The notes beneath the pieces are model-generated. The model saw nothing but the letters and a program-made list of their open reading frames with translations, had not been told where the DNA came from and made no database searches. From Tieghemiomyces parasiticus (Eukaryota; Kickxellomycota; Dimargaritomycetes; Dimargaritales; Dimargaritaceae): 28,569 nucleotides of DNA. The position numbers were made by a program, and so were the translations under genes. Shown here piece after piece: positions 20,024-28,569 of this stretch (positions are counted from its first letter, which is position 1; every line of letters begins with the position of its first letter). The stretch covers positions 1-28,569 of the forward strand of contig JANBPT010000612.1 in the NCBI GenBank assembly GCA_027575765.1, in the 5' to 3' direction.

Positions 20024-22522
20024 CTACAACTTGGCCTTGGTGGTCGCTCGCTGTGCCTCCTTTACCGACTCATCTTGGCACAGCTCTCCCATATCCAAGA
20101 ATGCCTGTTCGAGGGCCTTGGACAGTCCAACGACATCCGCCGGCCCACTCTTCTTAGCCTCGAGACCAAATTTGATCTGCCCGGGCTCCTTCATGTAGTT
20201 CATACCGTAACCGCCGTCAGGCACGACGGCGCCGAACCCGGAGGCCACGAAATTATAGCCCTCGTGGATGGAGCTGGTACTGAGACGCCAGGTACTCGAG
20301 TCGGTGTAGGCCGGATCGGTAAAGATGGGATGCAGAGGCATTGTCGCCGTTGTTGTTGCTGCTGAAGCGGGAAGGTGGTTGGTGTGGGATGGAGCAGATT
20401 GCGGTCGGAGACGGTGATGCGCGAGTTTAAGTCCTAGGAGGTGACGGTCAACGCCCTGGCCGTCGGCAGCCAGGATGGAAAGTTCAACGTGCCGACCGAC
20501 AGCCTTTTGGAGCCGGCGGTACTTGTCCACGGCCTTGATGGCCGATGGTTTCGGTTGGTCGCCGTTAGATCCCTCTTTAACACCACCGCCACCGGTTCCC
20601 ATGGCCCGTAGGAATTCCACCACCTCGGTGGTGAGCACGCGGATCGTCTCCGTCCGGCCGTGCAAAAACTTGCGGGTACCCCCCGTCTCATAGGTTGGCG
20701 TGTACTGACCGCCGTGTAGACGGTAGTAGGCCAGTTGGATGGCCATCTGGACGTAGGCGTCCGGGGCGAGACGGGCCACGCGCTTGATGAAATCGGTACC
20801 GTAGCCGGTGAACTGGTAGGCCACGGGATGGGAGTCCTTAACGATGGCACTGACGCAGGCCTGCGCCGATCGGATCATGGCGTGGACCCGGTCGTCCGTA
20901 TAGAAATGGAGGTGGCGCGGGCCGTCCCGCGGCACGGAGCTCGTCATAAAGGGTTCCGGCCAGCGCGTCGGGATATTAAGCGCATAATCATAGGCAAAGC
21001 ACGGGATTAGGGCGTCACAGGGTGTGTGCTGGAAAGGCAGGGAAACGGAGAATAGTGCGGGAGGGGTTGGAGGAGCGGCGGGAGGAAGGAAGGTGTAAGT
21101 AGGCCAAAATGGTATAGCGCGGACGTAAGCACAGCCAGTACTGGCGCTGGCGGGAGGCTATATCCAGGGTGACCTACCTCTCCGTTCCAACCGGCGCGGC
21201 CACTGGACTCAATAATAATGGTGCTGGTCTTATCAAACCACCGGTTATGACCGTCACGGCCGGCCATCATGTTGGCTACGTTGCGGGAATAGTCGTCGCC
21301 CGTGCTGTAGTCGTCGAGCGACACCGCGAACAGAGCCGTTTCAATCTTGTCCAAAGATTCGGCATTGGTGCGGTTCAGCTGTTTAAGGTAGGCGTAATTC
21401 TGCGTAAGAGAGGGCGGTGGTGTTTGATATGCACAGGGGGAGTGTGGGAGGCGGTACAAGTTAGAAGTGAAGAAAGGGACAGGTGAGTGTGGGCGTGGAT
21501 GTTGGGGATGACTAGTACAGGCCACATAGTGTGGAGTCCATTAACTAAAATGGACTAGAAAATTAGGCTAGTCGGCGCGTAAGGGAATAGTAAATAACAA
21601 AAAGAGAGAAAAAAAAGGATGAAACAAGCTACCAAACGACTGTTTCGTATGTACTGGTAACCCGACTCATTTCTCAAGGCTACAGTAAAGCTGGACTTAC
21701 CTCCGCCCAGGCATCACGGTGGTCGGCGGTCAAGACGGGCACGGGCGCGTCGAGCGGTGAAGTTTCGGCGAGGTGCACCACCTGCCAGATCTGTTCCTCG
21801 AGGTCCCCCTTGGTGAGACGCACGCGGTCGGGGCCACGGGCGTACACGGGCACCTCGTACACCTGGTCCTTGGTGAGCACCACAATGTGGCGAACGGCGT
21901 CTGTCGGGGTCCGACGCACGCGGTCGCAGCCCGGGGCAGGGACGCGGCAGGTCCCAAAATACGCGTAGTACTGACTCATGCATTGTGGGCCCTGCCGCGT
22001 CTTGTCCACGGGGATGTCACCCTGCTCGAGACCTTCCATGTAATTGACCATCTCATGGATAATGTGGGCCGTCCGGCGAATCTGGAACGGCGTGAAGGTA
22101 CCCTTGGGGGCACCCGTACTCGGATTAACCGGGCCGCTGGGGCGCGGGCCGAGTAGCCGGCCCGGCGGTTGGAAAGGTGGCTGGCGGGGGTCGTCCCGGG
22201 CGACAATGTAGTAGTTGGAGTTGATCACCACGGGTTCGCGCCAGGCTAGGTAGGCGCACTCGAGCCACCAGGTATCCAGCCAAGAAGTGCTCTGCGTTCG
22301 GGCGTAGTCCAGCAGTAGCCGTTGCAGCACTTCGCCCTCACCCTGGGGTTTAATGAAGTCCGCGACCAGACGCTGGTTGCGCGCCAGGTCCTTGGCGTTC
22401 AGCAGGGGTTTCAACGACTCGAGGTAGCGCTCAGCCGTCAGCGCCAGGTCAGGCACGGGCAGCCTCGGCAAGCGGGACTGGAATGTGCGAGTCGCCTCGC
22501 GGGCGGGAAGGTCGGTCGGCAT
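20024..22522 (-). CDS. CAT2: Carnitine O-acetyltransferase with PTS1 (three exons)
   Basis: It transfers acetyl groups between CoA and carnitine, letting acetyl units cross between peroxisome/cytosol and mitochondria. Exons are 22522-21701, 21399-21178 and 21028-20024. Introns 21400-21700 (GTAAGT...GCAG) and 21029-21177 (GTAGGT...CCAG) are both phase 0, giving 682 aa, close to yeast Cat2. Family blocks are LPRLPVPDL at the N-terminus, WWLECAYLAWREPVVINSNYY, IETALFAVSLDD, NRWFDKTSTIIIESSGRAGWNGEH, FTDPAY and STSSIHEGYNFVASGFGAVVPDGGYG. The catalytic His is predicted as His349, the first codon of exon 3. The C-terminus is KAKL, a canonical peroxisomal PTS1 also found in yeast Cat2. A low-complexity insert (SAPSHTNHLPASAATTTAT) precedes FTDPAY. 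The start is uncertain: the frame stays open upstream, with the next in-frame ATG at 22816 (780 aa). A mitochondrial form would need an upstream start or exon. Confidence 0.92.
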
Positions 22523-22820
22523 GGTCAGCAGCGAATGGGCGGTGTTGTGGCCGTAAAAGAGACGTAAGGGTGTGATACCAGCAGAGGGAAGATAATGCAG
22601 GCGGCTGAATGCGCCAGGCAAGCTCGCGTAAGGGTCGATGCGGTGGTCGTCGCGACGGCCGGGGGACGAGGGTAGGTGAAGGGAATCAGCGAAGAGGTTC
22701 TCATGAAGCGACGGGCCGTCAGACGACGAAGGGCTACAGGGATACAACGGTCGGTCCCAGCGTGTGCAAACAAAGAAGGAGGAGGAGGGCTGGCTGGATA
22801 CCCTGGGTGGTCGCATCGAC

Positions 22821-22832
22821 GGCCTATATAAA
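22821..22832 (+). promoter_or_regulatory. TATA-type element GGCCTATATAAA, strand uncertain
   Basis: The same 12 bases occur at the promoter of the GST gene (26734-26745). Here the consensus TATATAAA reads on the plus strand, away from the carnitine acetyltransferase. The reverse reading TTTATATAGG is a weaker TATA for that minus-strand gene, about 300 bases before its ATG at 22522. If it serves the minus strand, the in-frame ATG at 22816 would lie too close to be transcribed. Confidence 0.4.
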
Positions 22833-24008
22833 GTGTGCTGGGGCGGTGGCTTGTGAATACCTGTCCCAGTATGCGGGCCACCTTTCCCTGCACATGCCAG
22901 GAGGGCTTCCACAGGGCAAAGGGGCCATTGCACCACTGATGGCTAATCATGGCCAAGCTGGGAACAGCGGAAAAGGAGTCATGCCCCTAGGTGGAGGGCG
23001 TTGCATGGAGGAGGGGGTGAGAGGGTGGGAGAGGGCGTCCCTCTGCAACAGGCCAATCGCTGGATTCGGGCCAGGGCCAGTTATAGCCTCCGACAGGTGA
23101 GCTGTAGCGTGCCAGGCGGTGTGCCCGTCTACTAGTGTTGCGGTGGGGACAGCCGGCGATTCCAGGCATGTGAAGCACTGACTGACACTTGTAGGAAAGG
23201 GTGCGGGGCAATGTGGGGATGGCTGGCCTGTGATCAGCTGCCATTGGAGGAGAGGGGAGCGGACTCCGCTCATACTGGTACGGCGCGGTGATCTGGGAGA
23301 CCCTCTGCCATACAGCGGCAGGTTGAGAGTGGGCGCTAGCTTTTGCCCTGCTTCTTGCATGGCAGCTGGTTTCCCAGGCAGAATTCCTGCGGTGCAAGCC
23401 GGGCGCTCGCCGCGTCGTGGTGCCATTTCAAGCACAGTATATATCTGACCCGCAAGCCGACGCGGTCGACGGGCTGGCATTGGTATGAAACGGGGACCCG
23501 ACGGTCAGCATGCTGGGATGGGCGACCCTACGGACGAATGGGGGGCTGGGCACAAAGTCTCCCGTCGCCACCGCAAACCCTTCGAATTGAACTACCCCCC
23601 CCCTGTCTACGCCGACATGCCCAGAGGGTGTCGAGTGGAGCGAATGGTCATTGAACGTCATACAAACGACCCGACTCCCATCAGTAGAACGTCAAGGCCT
23701 TAGTACATCTAACTCGAAAAACTCGCTATAGAGAACATTGTGGTTCCAACGGCAGATTGGGTTTATGTCAGGAGGGAACCGGGGACGAAGGTTCCCTTTC
23801 GACTGTACAGCACTGTTCTGGAAGCCTAAGGGCCGCAAATCCTGCACCTTTCGAACCTGGTTCAGACGTAGCACAGAATCCGCCGGTTCGAAATCGAAGC
23901 GGGCCAGCGGTTTACAGGTGGCTCATCAGAACATTCCCGCAAGCCTGGGCACCTTGCTTTGTGTGTCCAGCACGCCTCGATTCTTGACGCACGCAGCATG
24001 ACACGTCG

Positions 24009-24031
24009 CTGCGAAGAATAAACCTTCGCAG
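24009..24031. repeat. Hairpin with 8-bp perfect stem and AATAAAC loop
   Basis: CTGCGAAG (24009-24016) and CTTCGCAG (24024-24031) are exact reverse complements around a 7-base AATAAAC loop. It lies in the intergenic region with no adjacent gene end that it would obviously serve. Confidence 0.6.
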
Positions 24032-24339
24032 AAGGGGCCCGTCGAAAGTCAACTGACTACCGTTCATTAATGGTCACTCAGCACCATCGTACTCGGTACA
24101 GTTCCCCTTCAAGTGAATGTGTGGAGCGGCCAATCACACGCCCCGTTATTTCCTCTTCTGGACTCGACCATCATGCTTGTCCCTTGTACCCAACCAACCG
24201 CTGTTTATCCTACGCCAAGGTCTATTAGCCCTCATGGGGTTACACTCGGCCCGAGGTTCGCTTAGGTTTGTTTTCCTTGCATCTTTTTTCGGGCGAGTTA
24301 CCTCGGGTTGGGAAATAGCCAAGCCTGGCTTCTTTTCTT

Positions 24340-24345
24340 TATAAA
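24340..24345 (+). promoter_or_regulatory. Probable TATA box of the stomatin-like gene
   Basis: TATAAA preceded by a T-rich stretch lies 292 bases upstream of the ATG at 24632. This predicts a 5'UTR of about 260 bases, mostly pyrimidine-rich. An unrecognised 5'UTR intron is possible. Confidence 0.5.
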
Positions 24346-24631
24346 CCTCCCTGTCTATTTGCCTCGAGCAAAGCCATAACCGTTTGTTTCCTTCCAGCTC
24401 TACCATCGCCCTCGTACTTTTGACTCGTACTCCGCCAAGCCTCCCTGGCCGCCCGTCCACTTGGGAAATATCCTTTACTCATTCCTAACTCCGCTCACCC
24501 ACGTCTACGCATTCCGTTGCCAACCGTTTGCCAAGCCCCGACCCCTCCTCTCACTTGCCGCTCCCCTCCCCCCCGTCTACTTTTTCTCCGCCCCCTGACG
24601 ACAACCCCTGTAGAAGACCCCCACCCCCACC

Positions 24632-25687
24632 ATGTCCCACAACGCTGAATATTCGGCCTTCTCGGGAGGCCAGGATACCGTCGACGTGATCACCGACGCC
24701 CCGAAGCACGGTCGGCTCATGAACTACCAGCCGCCCAAGTTCGCCAACGAGATCCCCGTGGGCTCTGACTCCTTCTACGAGTCAGCTGCCAACACTGTCG
24801 GTACCATGATTGGGTATCTGGGTATGATCCCGTGTTGTATCTGCTGCCCGAACCCTTATACTTCCATCAGCCAGGGATCTATCGGCCTCATCTCGCGCTT
24901 TGGCAAGTACTACAAGACGGCCGACCCGGGGCTCATCAACATCAACCCGTTGGCCGAGTCGGTGACCATGATTGACGTGCGCGTCCAGATCCAGCCCATC
25001 ACCAATATCCCCATTGTCACCAAGGACAACGTCAACATCTGGATCGAGGCCGTCCTCTACTGGCACATCATCGACCCATACCTCGCCACTTACGGCGTGG
25101 CTGACGTTAAGAGCGCTCTTACCGAGCGTACCCAGACCACCCTTCGCGCCGCCCTGGGCACCCGTGTTCTGCAGGACATTATCGAGAACCGCGAAGCCAT
25201 CGCCGACGATATCCGCGACATCATCGATGCCCCGGCCAAGGCCTGGGGTGTCACCGTTGAGTCCATCCTCATCAAGGACCTCACCTTCTCGACCGAGCTC
25301 CAGGAATCTCTGTCCAGCGCCGCTACCCAGAAACGTATCGGCGAGTCCAAGGTCATTGCCGCCCAGGCTGAGGTCGATGCCGCCAAACTCATGCGCGAGG
25401 CGGCCGAGATTCTAAACACCCCTGCCGCCATGCAGATCCGCTATCTCGAGACTATGCAGCACATGTCCAAGGGGCCCAACAGTAAGGTTTTGTTCGTGCC
25501 CCTGAGCCACCCGCCCAATTCGTTCGATGGGGTCGGCGGTAGCCTATCGTTCGGCGGGGATCCTACCACCGCGGGGAGCAGCGAAACCTATCCTGTACAG
25601 CAGGGGTCGCGGCCCGGTCCGTCTGGTGGTCGCATCCACCCGGCGGTGGCTGACTCCGTCATTCATGAGCAGCTGAGCAGGACCTAA
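24632..25687 (+). CDS. Stomatin-like SPFH/band 7 membrane protein
   Basis: Stomatin-family proteins form oligomers in cholesterol- or ergosterol-rich membranes and organise or regulate other membrane proteins. This is a single open frame of 351 aa starting at CACCATGTCC. Residues 1-50 form a variable cytosolic tail. GTMIGYLGMIPCCICCPNPY (57-76) is a short hydrophobic hairpin with Cys68, 69, 71 and 72 as likely palmitoylation sites. QGSIGLISRFGKYYKTADPGL (81-101) opens the SPFH domain, which runs through DVRVQIQPITNIPIVTKDNVNI, RAALGTRVLQDIIENREAI and WGVTVESILIKDL. A helical segment, AATQKRIGESKVIAAQAEVDAA (about 230-260), fits the family's coiled coil. LETMQHM and LFVPL follow. A Gly/Ser/Pro-rich tail ends the protein. 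It matches plasma-membrane stomatin-type proteins better than mitochondrial SLP2 (no presequence) or prohibitins. Confidence 0.93.
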   Translation: MSHNAEYSAFSGGQDTVDVITDAPKHGRLMNYQPPKFANEIPVGSDSFYESAANTVGTMIGYLGMIPCCICCPNPYTSISQGSIGLISRFGKYYKTADPGLININPLAESVTMIDVRVQIQPITNIPIVTKDNVNIWIEAVLYWHIIDPYLATYGVADVKSALTERTQTTLRAALGTRVLQDIIENREAIADDIRDIIDAPAKAWGVTVESILIKDLTFSTELQESLSSAATQKRIGESKVIAAQAEVDAAKLMREAAEILNTPAAMQIRYLETMQHMSKGPNSKVLFVPLSHPPNSFDGVGGSLSFGGDPTTAGSSETYPVQQGSRPGPSGGRIHPAVADSVIHEQLSRT

Positions 25688-26733
25688 GAAGGTTGGGATT
25701 GTGCTGGACTTGTAATGAGGTTTAAATTCTTTACTACCCTTTATGCGTATGTGTTATTGCTTCATTATCGTAATTTTTTTCTTAAATATGAAGTTGGATA
25801 TGCCTCACGCGGTTTTCATTTCTCTCAGCAGTATACTAATTTATAATGGCAGAGGTCGTAAGGAGGTTGCCAGGTGGACTACATGTGTGTGGAACAAGAA
25901 TACAGCGGCACCATCCTGACGGCGTTTGCAGCTAGCCGAAATTGGCGAATAATTCCGGTGACGCAATGCGGGAGGTCGAGGGCTGGATTATATCAAGGTA
26001 AATCGAACGCCAAGGAGGGGCGAAAGGAAAGTTTCAGTCGATTGCCTGTACCGTCCTTGATTAGGAATAGGCCAAAGGAAGGGAAGTGGGGGAGTGACGC
26101 GTAAGCGCTTACTAATTCTCCATATTCACTTGGCTCTACAGACCTGCCGAGGCCTGGCAGCTACAGTCATTAATCAAGCCCTTCCTCTGGCAATCGTTGC
26201 GGAAAACAGATTCCCGTTCAAGGCTGGCTTGGCTTACCAAGTTTCTGTTGGGTGCGCATAGAAGCTGACAGGTACCTGTGAGACCACGGTATGGCCAATT
26301 CGGAAGGGGGGCACCGTCGGAGGAACTGGGTGAATAGATCACTTAAACATCTGACCGACAGACCGTTAATGATTCTACACGGCCTTGGCTTGTTTAAGTT
26401 AGATTGCGGCATATGTTGACACGTTGAGTTCCTTCTTTTCATGTGGGCTGCGGGAAACTCAGACGGTGCGACGCAGCGGTGGGAATGCCAAGGAAAGCCC
26501 CGGCCGCGTACATCTTGCCTAGGGATTTCCCCGCCTTAAGTAAGCACACAGTCCTCTGCGGAATTCAGTCGAAGGGTAGCCATTGTTCCAATACGATGCA
26601 AATTCCGCTAGTCACATCGAGGAGGGAGGAAGGTACACTTTAAGAGCTTTGGGATACCCCCTGGCGATATTCCCTGCGATGCGTTGGGCCTCCCCCTCCG
26701 TGACCCCCGGGTGCGGGGCGACTGTCCCCTACT
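25688..26733. other. Intergenic region between stomatin-like and GST genes
   Basis: About 1.05 kb with no supported gene. The left end, AT-rich to about 25850, is the likely 3'UTR of the stomatin-like gene. Short frames (up to 76 codons) have no motifs. Confidence 0.55.
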
Positions 26734-26745
26734 GGCCTATATAAA
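26734..26745 (+). promoter_or_regulatory. TATA box of the GST gene
   Basis: GGCCTATATAAA includes a full TATATAAA (26738-26745), 139 bases upstream of the ATG at 26884. It predicts transcription from about 26770 and a pyrimidine-rich 5'UTR of about 110 bases. The same 12 bases occur at 22821-22832. Confidence 0.75.
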
Positions 26746-26883
26746 CTCCAACAGACGCCTCCCCCTCCCGACCCACAGACTATCACCGCGTATTACCTGC
26801 CGCACCTCAGCATTCTAATCTCACGCCTTCTAACATTGCCGTCCTTACCCTTATCTACCCCCCCATCCACCGAAGTCATCACC

Positions 26884-27510
26884 ATGGTCAAGTACGAGCT
26901 CTTTTACTTCCATATGGCTGCCCGCGCCGAGCCCATTCGTGCCATCCTCGACTACGCTAACGTCAACTGGACCAACCGCGCGCCCAAGGAATGGCCGGCC
27001 GAGAAGGACAGCACCCCGTTTGGTCAACTACCCGTCTTCACCGAAACCTATGATCAAGGCGGTCAGCTCGTCCTTACCGAATCCCAGGCCATCGAGCGCT
27101 ACCTTGCCCGCAAGTTCGGACTCTACGGCTTCCATCCCGTCACTGACGTCCGTATCGATATTGTAACCAGCCAGTGGGAGACCGTCATGAACTTTTACTA
27201 CGGCTCGCTCTTCGTAAAATCTCAGGAGGAGTTCTTTAAGGGTGTATTCCTCGCCCAGGCAAAGATCCTGTTCGTGAAGCACGGCGAGCAACTGGCCAAG
27301 CAGGGTAATGGTTATTATGTGGGTGATAAGATCACGTGGGCCGATCTTGTCGGTTATGTATTTTTGGCCCAGATTAAGGAGGGGCCGTACTACGATGAGG
27401 AGCTGAAGACTCTGGCTGAGCCGCTCGAGAAGTATCTGGTGGCTACCCTTGAAAAGGATCCTAATTTCCAGCGCTACCAGACCCTCAGCAAGGCCCGCTT
27501 GGCCCAGTAG
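26884..27510 (+). CDS. Glutathione S-transferase, sigma-like
   Basis: It conjugates glutathione to electrophiles, or isomerises or reduces peroxides, probably in the cytosol as a dimer. The start is the ATG in CACCATGG at 26884, giving 208 aa, normal for the family. An upstream in-frame extension exists but begins with no ATG. The thioredoxin-like domain has YELFYF with predicted catalytic Tyr8, AARAEPIRAIL, FGQLPVF (46-52) and the glutathione-binding LTESQAIERYLARKFGLYG (about 64-82). The all-helical C-terminal domain includes GNGYYVGDKITWADLVGYVFL, the conserved N-capping region. Fungal, nematode and arthropod sigma/alpha-like GSTs share this pattern. The substrate cannot be told from sequence. 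A TATA box lies upstream and AATAAA downstream. Confidence 0.95.
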   Translation: MVKYELFYFHMAARAEPIRAILDYANVNWTNRAPKEWPAEKDSTPFGQLPVFTETYDQGGQLVLTESQAIERYLARKFGLYGFHPVTDVRIDIVTSQWETVMNFYYGSLFVKSQEEFFKGVFLAQAKILFVKHGEQLAKQGNGYYVGDKITWADLVGYVFLAQIKEGPYYDEELKTLAEPLEKYLVATLEKDPNFQRYQTLSKARLAQ

Positions 27511-28569
27511 GCTGATTTCACCTTATGATGTACGATATCTTCTACACTACGCAGGTCTGGCCGGTCGAACTGGTAATATTTTTGACCTTCCTTCCCAATA
27601 AATGTATTGCAACTGGGTGCGTGAATCTGTGAGCCAGTTAACGCGGCACGGCTAAGACGGTGTTACCTATAATTGCCGCAGGACGAAAACGATACACCCA
27701 AGAAAGCAGAGGATAGTCCAGAAGCGAGCTTGCCACTTTGAACAATCTAAGAGAGGCTAAGAGTAGCAACGATTAGTAAAAGGATAAGGTTCGGTTTGTG
27801 GCCCCAGAGTAACTTTGCAAAGCAAACTTAAACCAAACGAAGCAAGGCATGGCGCGCTTATTACGTACAAGCTAAAATAGCGTAGTCATGTAAGGAAACG
27901 AGAACGCGATAGTACCTATGAGGCAAGAGCATGCCCAAATATTAAATGCATAGCACCAGTCAACAGGTTGAATCTCACAATGAGTTTCCGTCAATGGACT
28001 TTAGGTAAATATCAACAGATCCATCGTCCACGTCCCTTTCTACTACACGCAGACTACACCGATAGTCCCTGTCCGGGACTTTGCCCTCACGTTAAACAAT
28101 AATCTTAGAAAACCATAAATTTCGCTGGTAAATCTAGATATTAGCAATAACCGTATTGTAACCGCTTTTCCTACGTTACGGTTTACTAGGGATCCAACTA
28201 AGGTCTACAAATGCGGAGCTCCGCTAGTAAAACTTGCAACCGCTCGCTACATCCTTTATTGTAAACCACCTTGACATCCTATCCACTATCCCCATCGTTC
28301 TTTAATTCGCATAGCCTTACGTGTTCCAGCACCCTGCTTGTCGTACCGTTGCTAGCCTATTTCCCTATCTGCCATCGGCAATACACTGTCCAGGACGCGA
28401 TGAGGAGCATTCACCCCTTGCACATCCTATACCACCAATCGGCTTCTCACCGGAGTCTAGCCGAGCGTGTTCAAGGTATCGCATAGCCCTGACCTTACCT
28501 GTAGAATCAAGCCTGAGCCCCGATTATTGTTTCGAAGACAGACACGTTCCAGGCCAGGTGAATCGGTGA
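27511..28569. other. GST 3' region and intergenic DNA to window end
   Basis: The first 100 bases hold the GST 3'UTR. From about 27640 to 28260 the sequence is AT-richer with no frames of note. From 28271 short frames (71 and 82 codons) reach towards the window edge. The last one is open at the end, so a 5' exon of a gene lying outside cannot be excluded, but there is no motif. Confidence 0.5.
27597..27602 (+). terminator. Poly(A) signal of the GST gene
   Basis: AATAAA lies 87 bases after the GST stop codon and is followed by a GT-containing stretch (TGTATTGCAACTGGGTG). This is the clearest canonical poly(A) signal in the window. Confidence 0.7.

Larger units (their letters stand above)
22523..24631. 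other. Divergent intergenic region between carnitine acetyltransferase and stomatin-like gene
   Basis: About 2.1 kb without a supported gene. The left 300 bases are open in frame with the carnitine acetyltransferase and may be coding or 5'UTR. A plus-strand TATA-type sequence lies at 22821-22832, a hairpin at 24009-24031, and the stomatin-like gene's TATA at 24340. The last 150 bases are CT-rich on the plus strand (50 of 60 pyrimidines at 24541-24600), fitting the 5'UTR of that gene. Confidence 0.5.

Noticed and set aside
28271..28569. 5' exon of a gene at the right edge
   Set aside because: The last frame is open to the end of the window, but it has no motif, no supported splice site and no clear promoter, so it cannot be called.

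Overview
This is eukaryotic nuclear DNA from a fungus. The window carries spliced genes with GT...AG introns of about 130 to 300 bases, TATA boxes and an AATAAA poly(A) signal. The gene set is typically fungal: a fused PabA-PabB aminodeoxychorismate synthase, a Cdc42 GTPase with a CLLL prenylation box, the pyruvate dehydrogenase E1-alpha subunit, a Cat2-type carnitine acetyltransferase ending in AKL, a stomatin-like SPFH protein and a sigma-like glutathione S-transferase. The genes are GC- and CpG-rich, loosely spaced and long in intergenic DNA. An early-diverging lineage (Zoopagomycota-like) is my guess, not something the sequence proves.

Layout from left to right: 1-1782 intergenic; 1783-4892 (-) aminodeoxychorismate synthase, two exons; 4893-5701 divergent promoter region; 5702-6514 (+) an unrecognised 270-aa gene behind a clear TATA box; about 7120-7879 (+) a broken tandem copy of it; 8094-9895 (-) a two-exon beta-propeller/FG-GAP protein resembling ITFG2; 9896-12000 a long stretch with no recognisable gene; 12000-14182 (+) Cdc42 with a strongly pyrimidine-rich upstream region, a 5'UTR intron and four coding exons; about 15000-16480 an almost CpG-free island holding a 214-aa ORF on the minus strand that looks like a decayed mobile-element gene; 16480-18154 intergenic; 18155-19590 (+) PDH E1-alpha, two exons; 19591-20023 a short convergent spacer with a perfect AT palindrome; 20024-22522 (-) carnitine acetyltransferase, three exons; 22523-24631 divergent intergenic; 24632-25687 (+) stomatin-like protein, single exon; 25688-26883 intergenic ending in a TATA promoter; 26884-27510 (+) GST; 27511-28569 intergenic to the window edge.

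The genes do not form a pathway cluster. Two neighbours belong to central acetyl-CoA metabolism: PDH makes mitochondrial acetyl-CoA, and the carnitine acetyltransferase moves acetyl groups between peroxisome/cytosol and mitochondria. They are convergent, so they do not share a promoter. The exon models were built by hand from splice consensus, frame continuity and family alignment from memory. Every spliced model closes in frame (992, 547, 191, 404 and 682 aa).

The parts most worth a second look are the CpG-free island with its ORF (possible methylated or foreign mobile element), the unknown gene with its degenerate tandem copy, the ITFG2-like propeller in a fungus, the carnitine acetyltransferase start/targeting problem, and two unusual insertions in the aminodeoxychorismate synthase.
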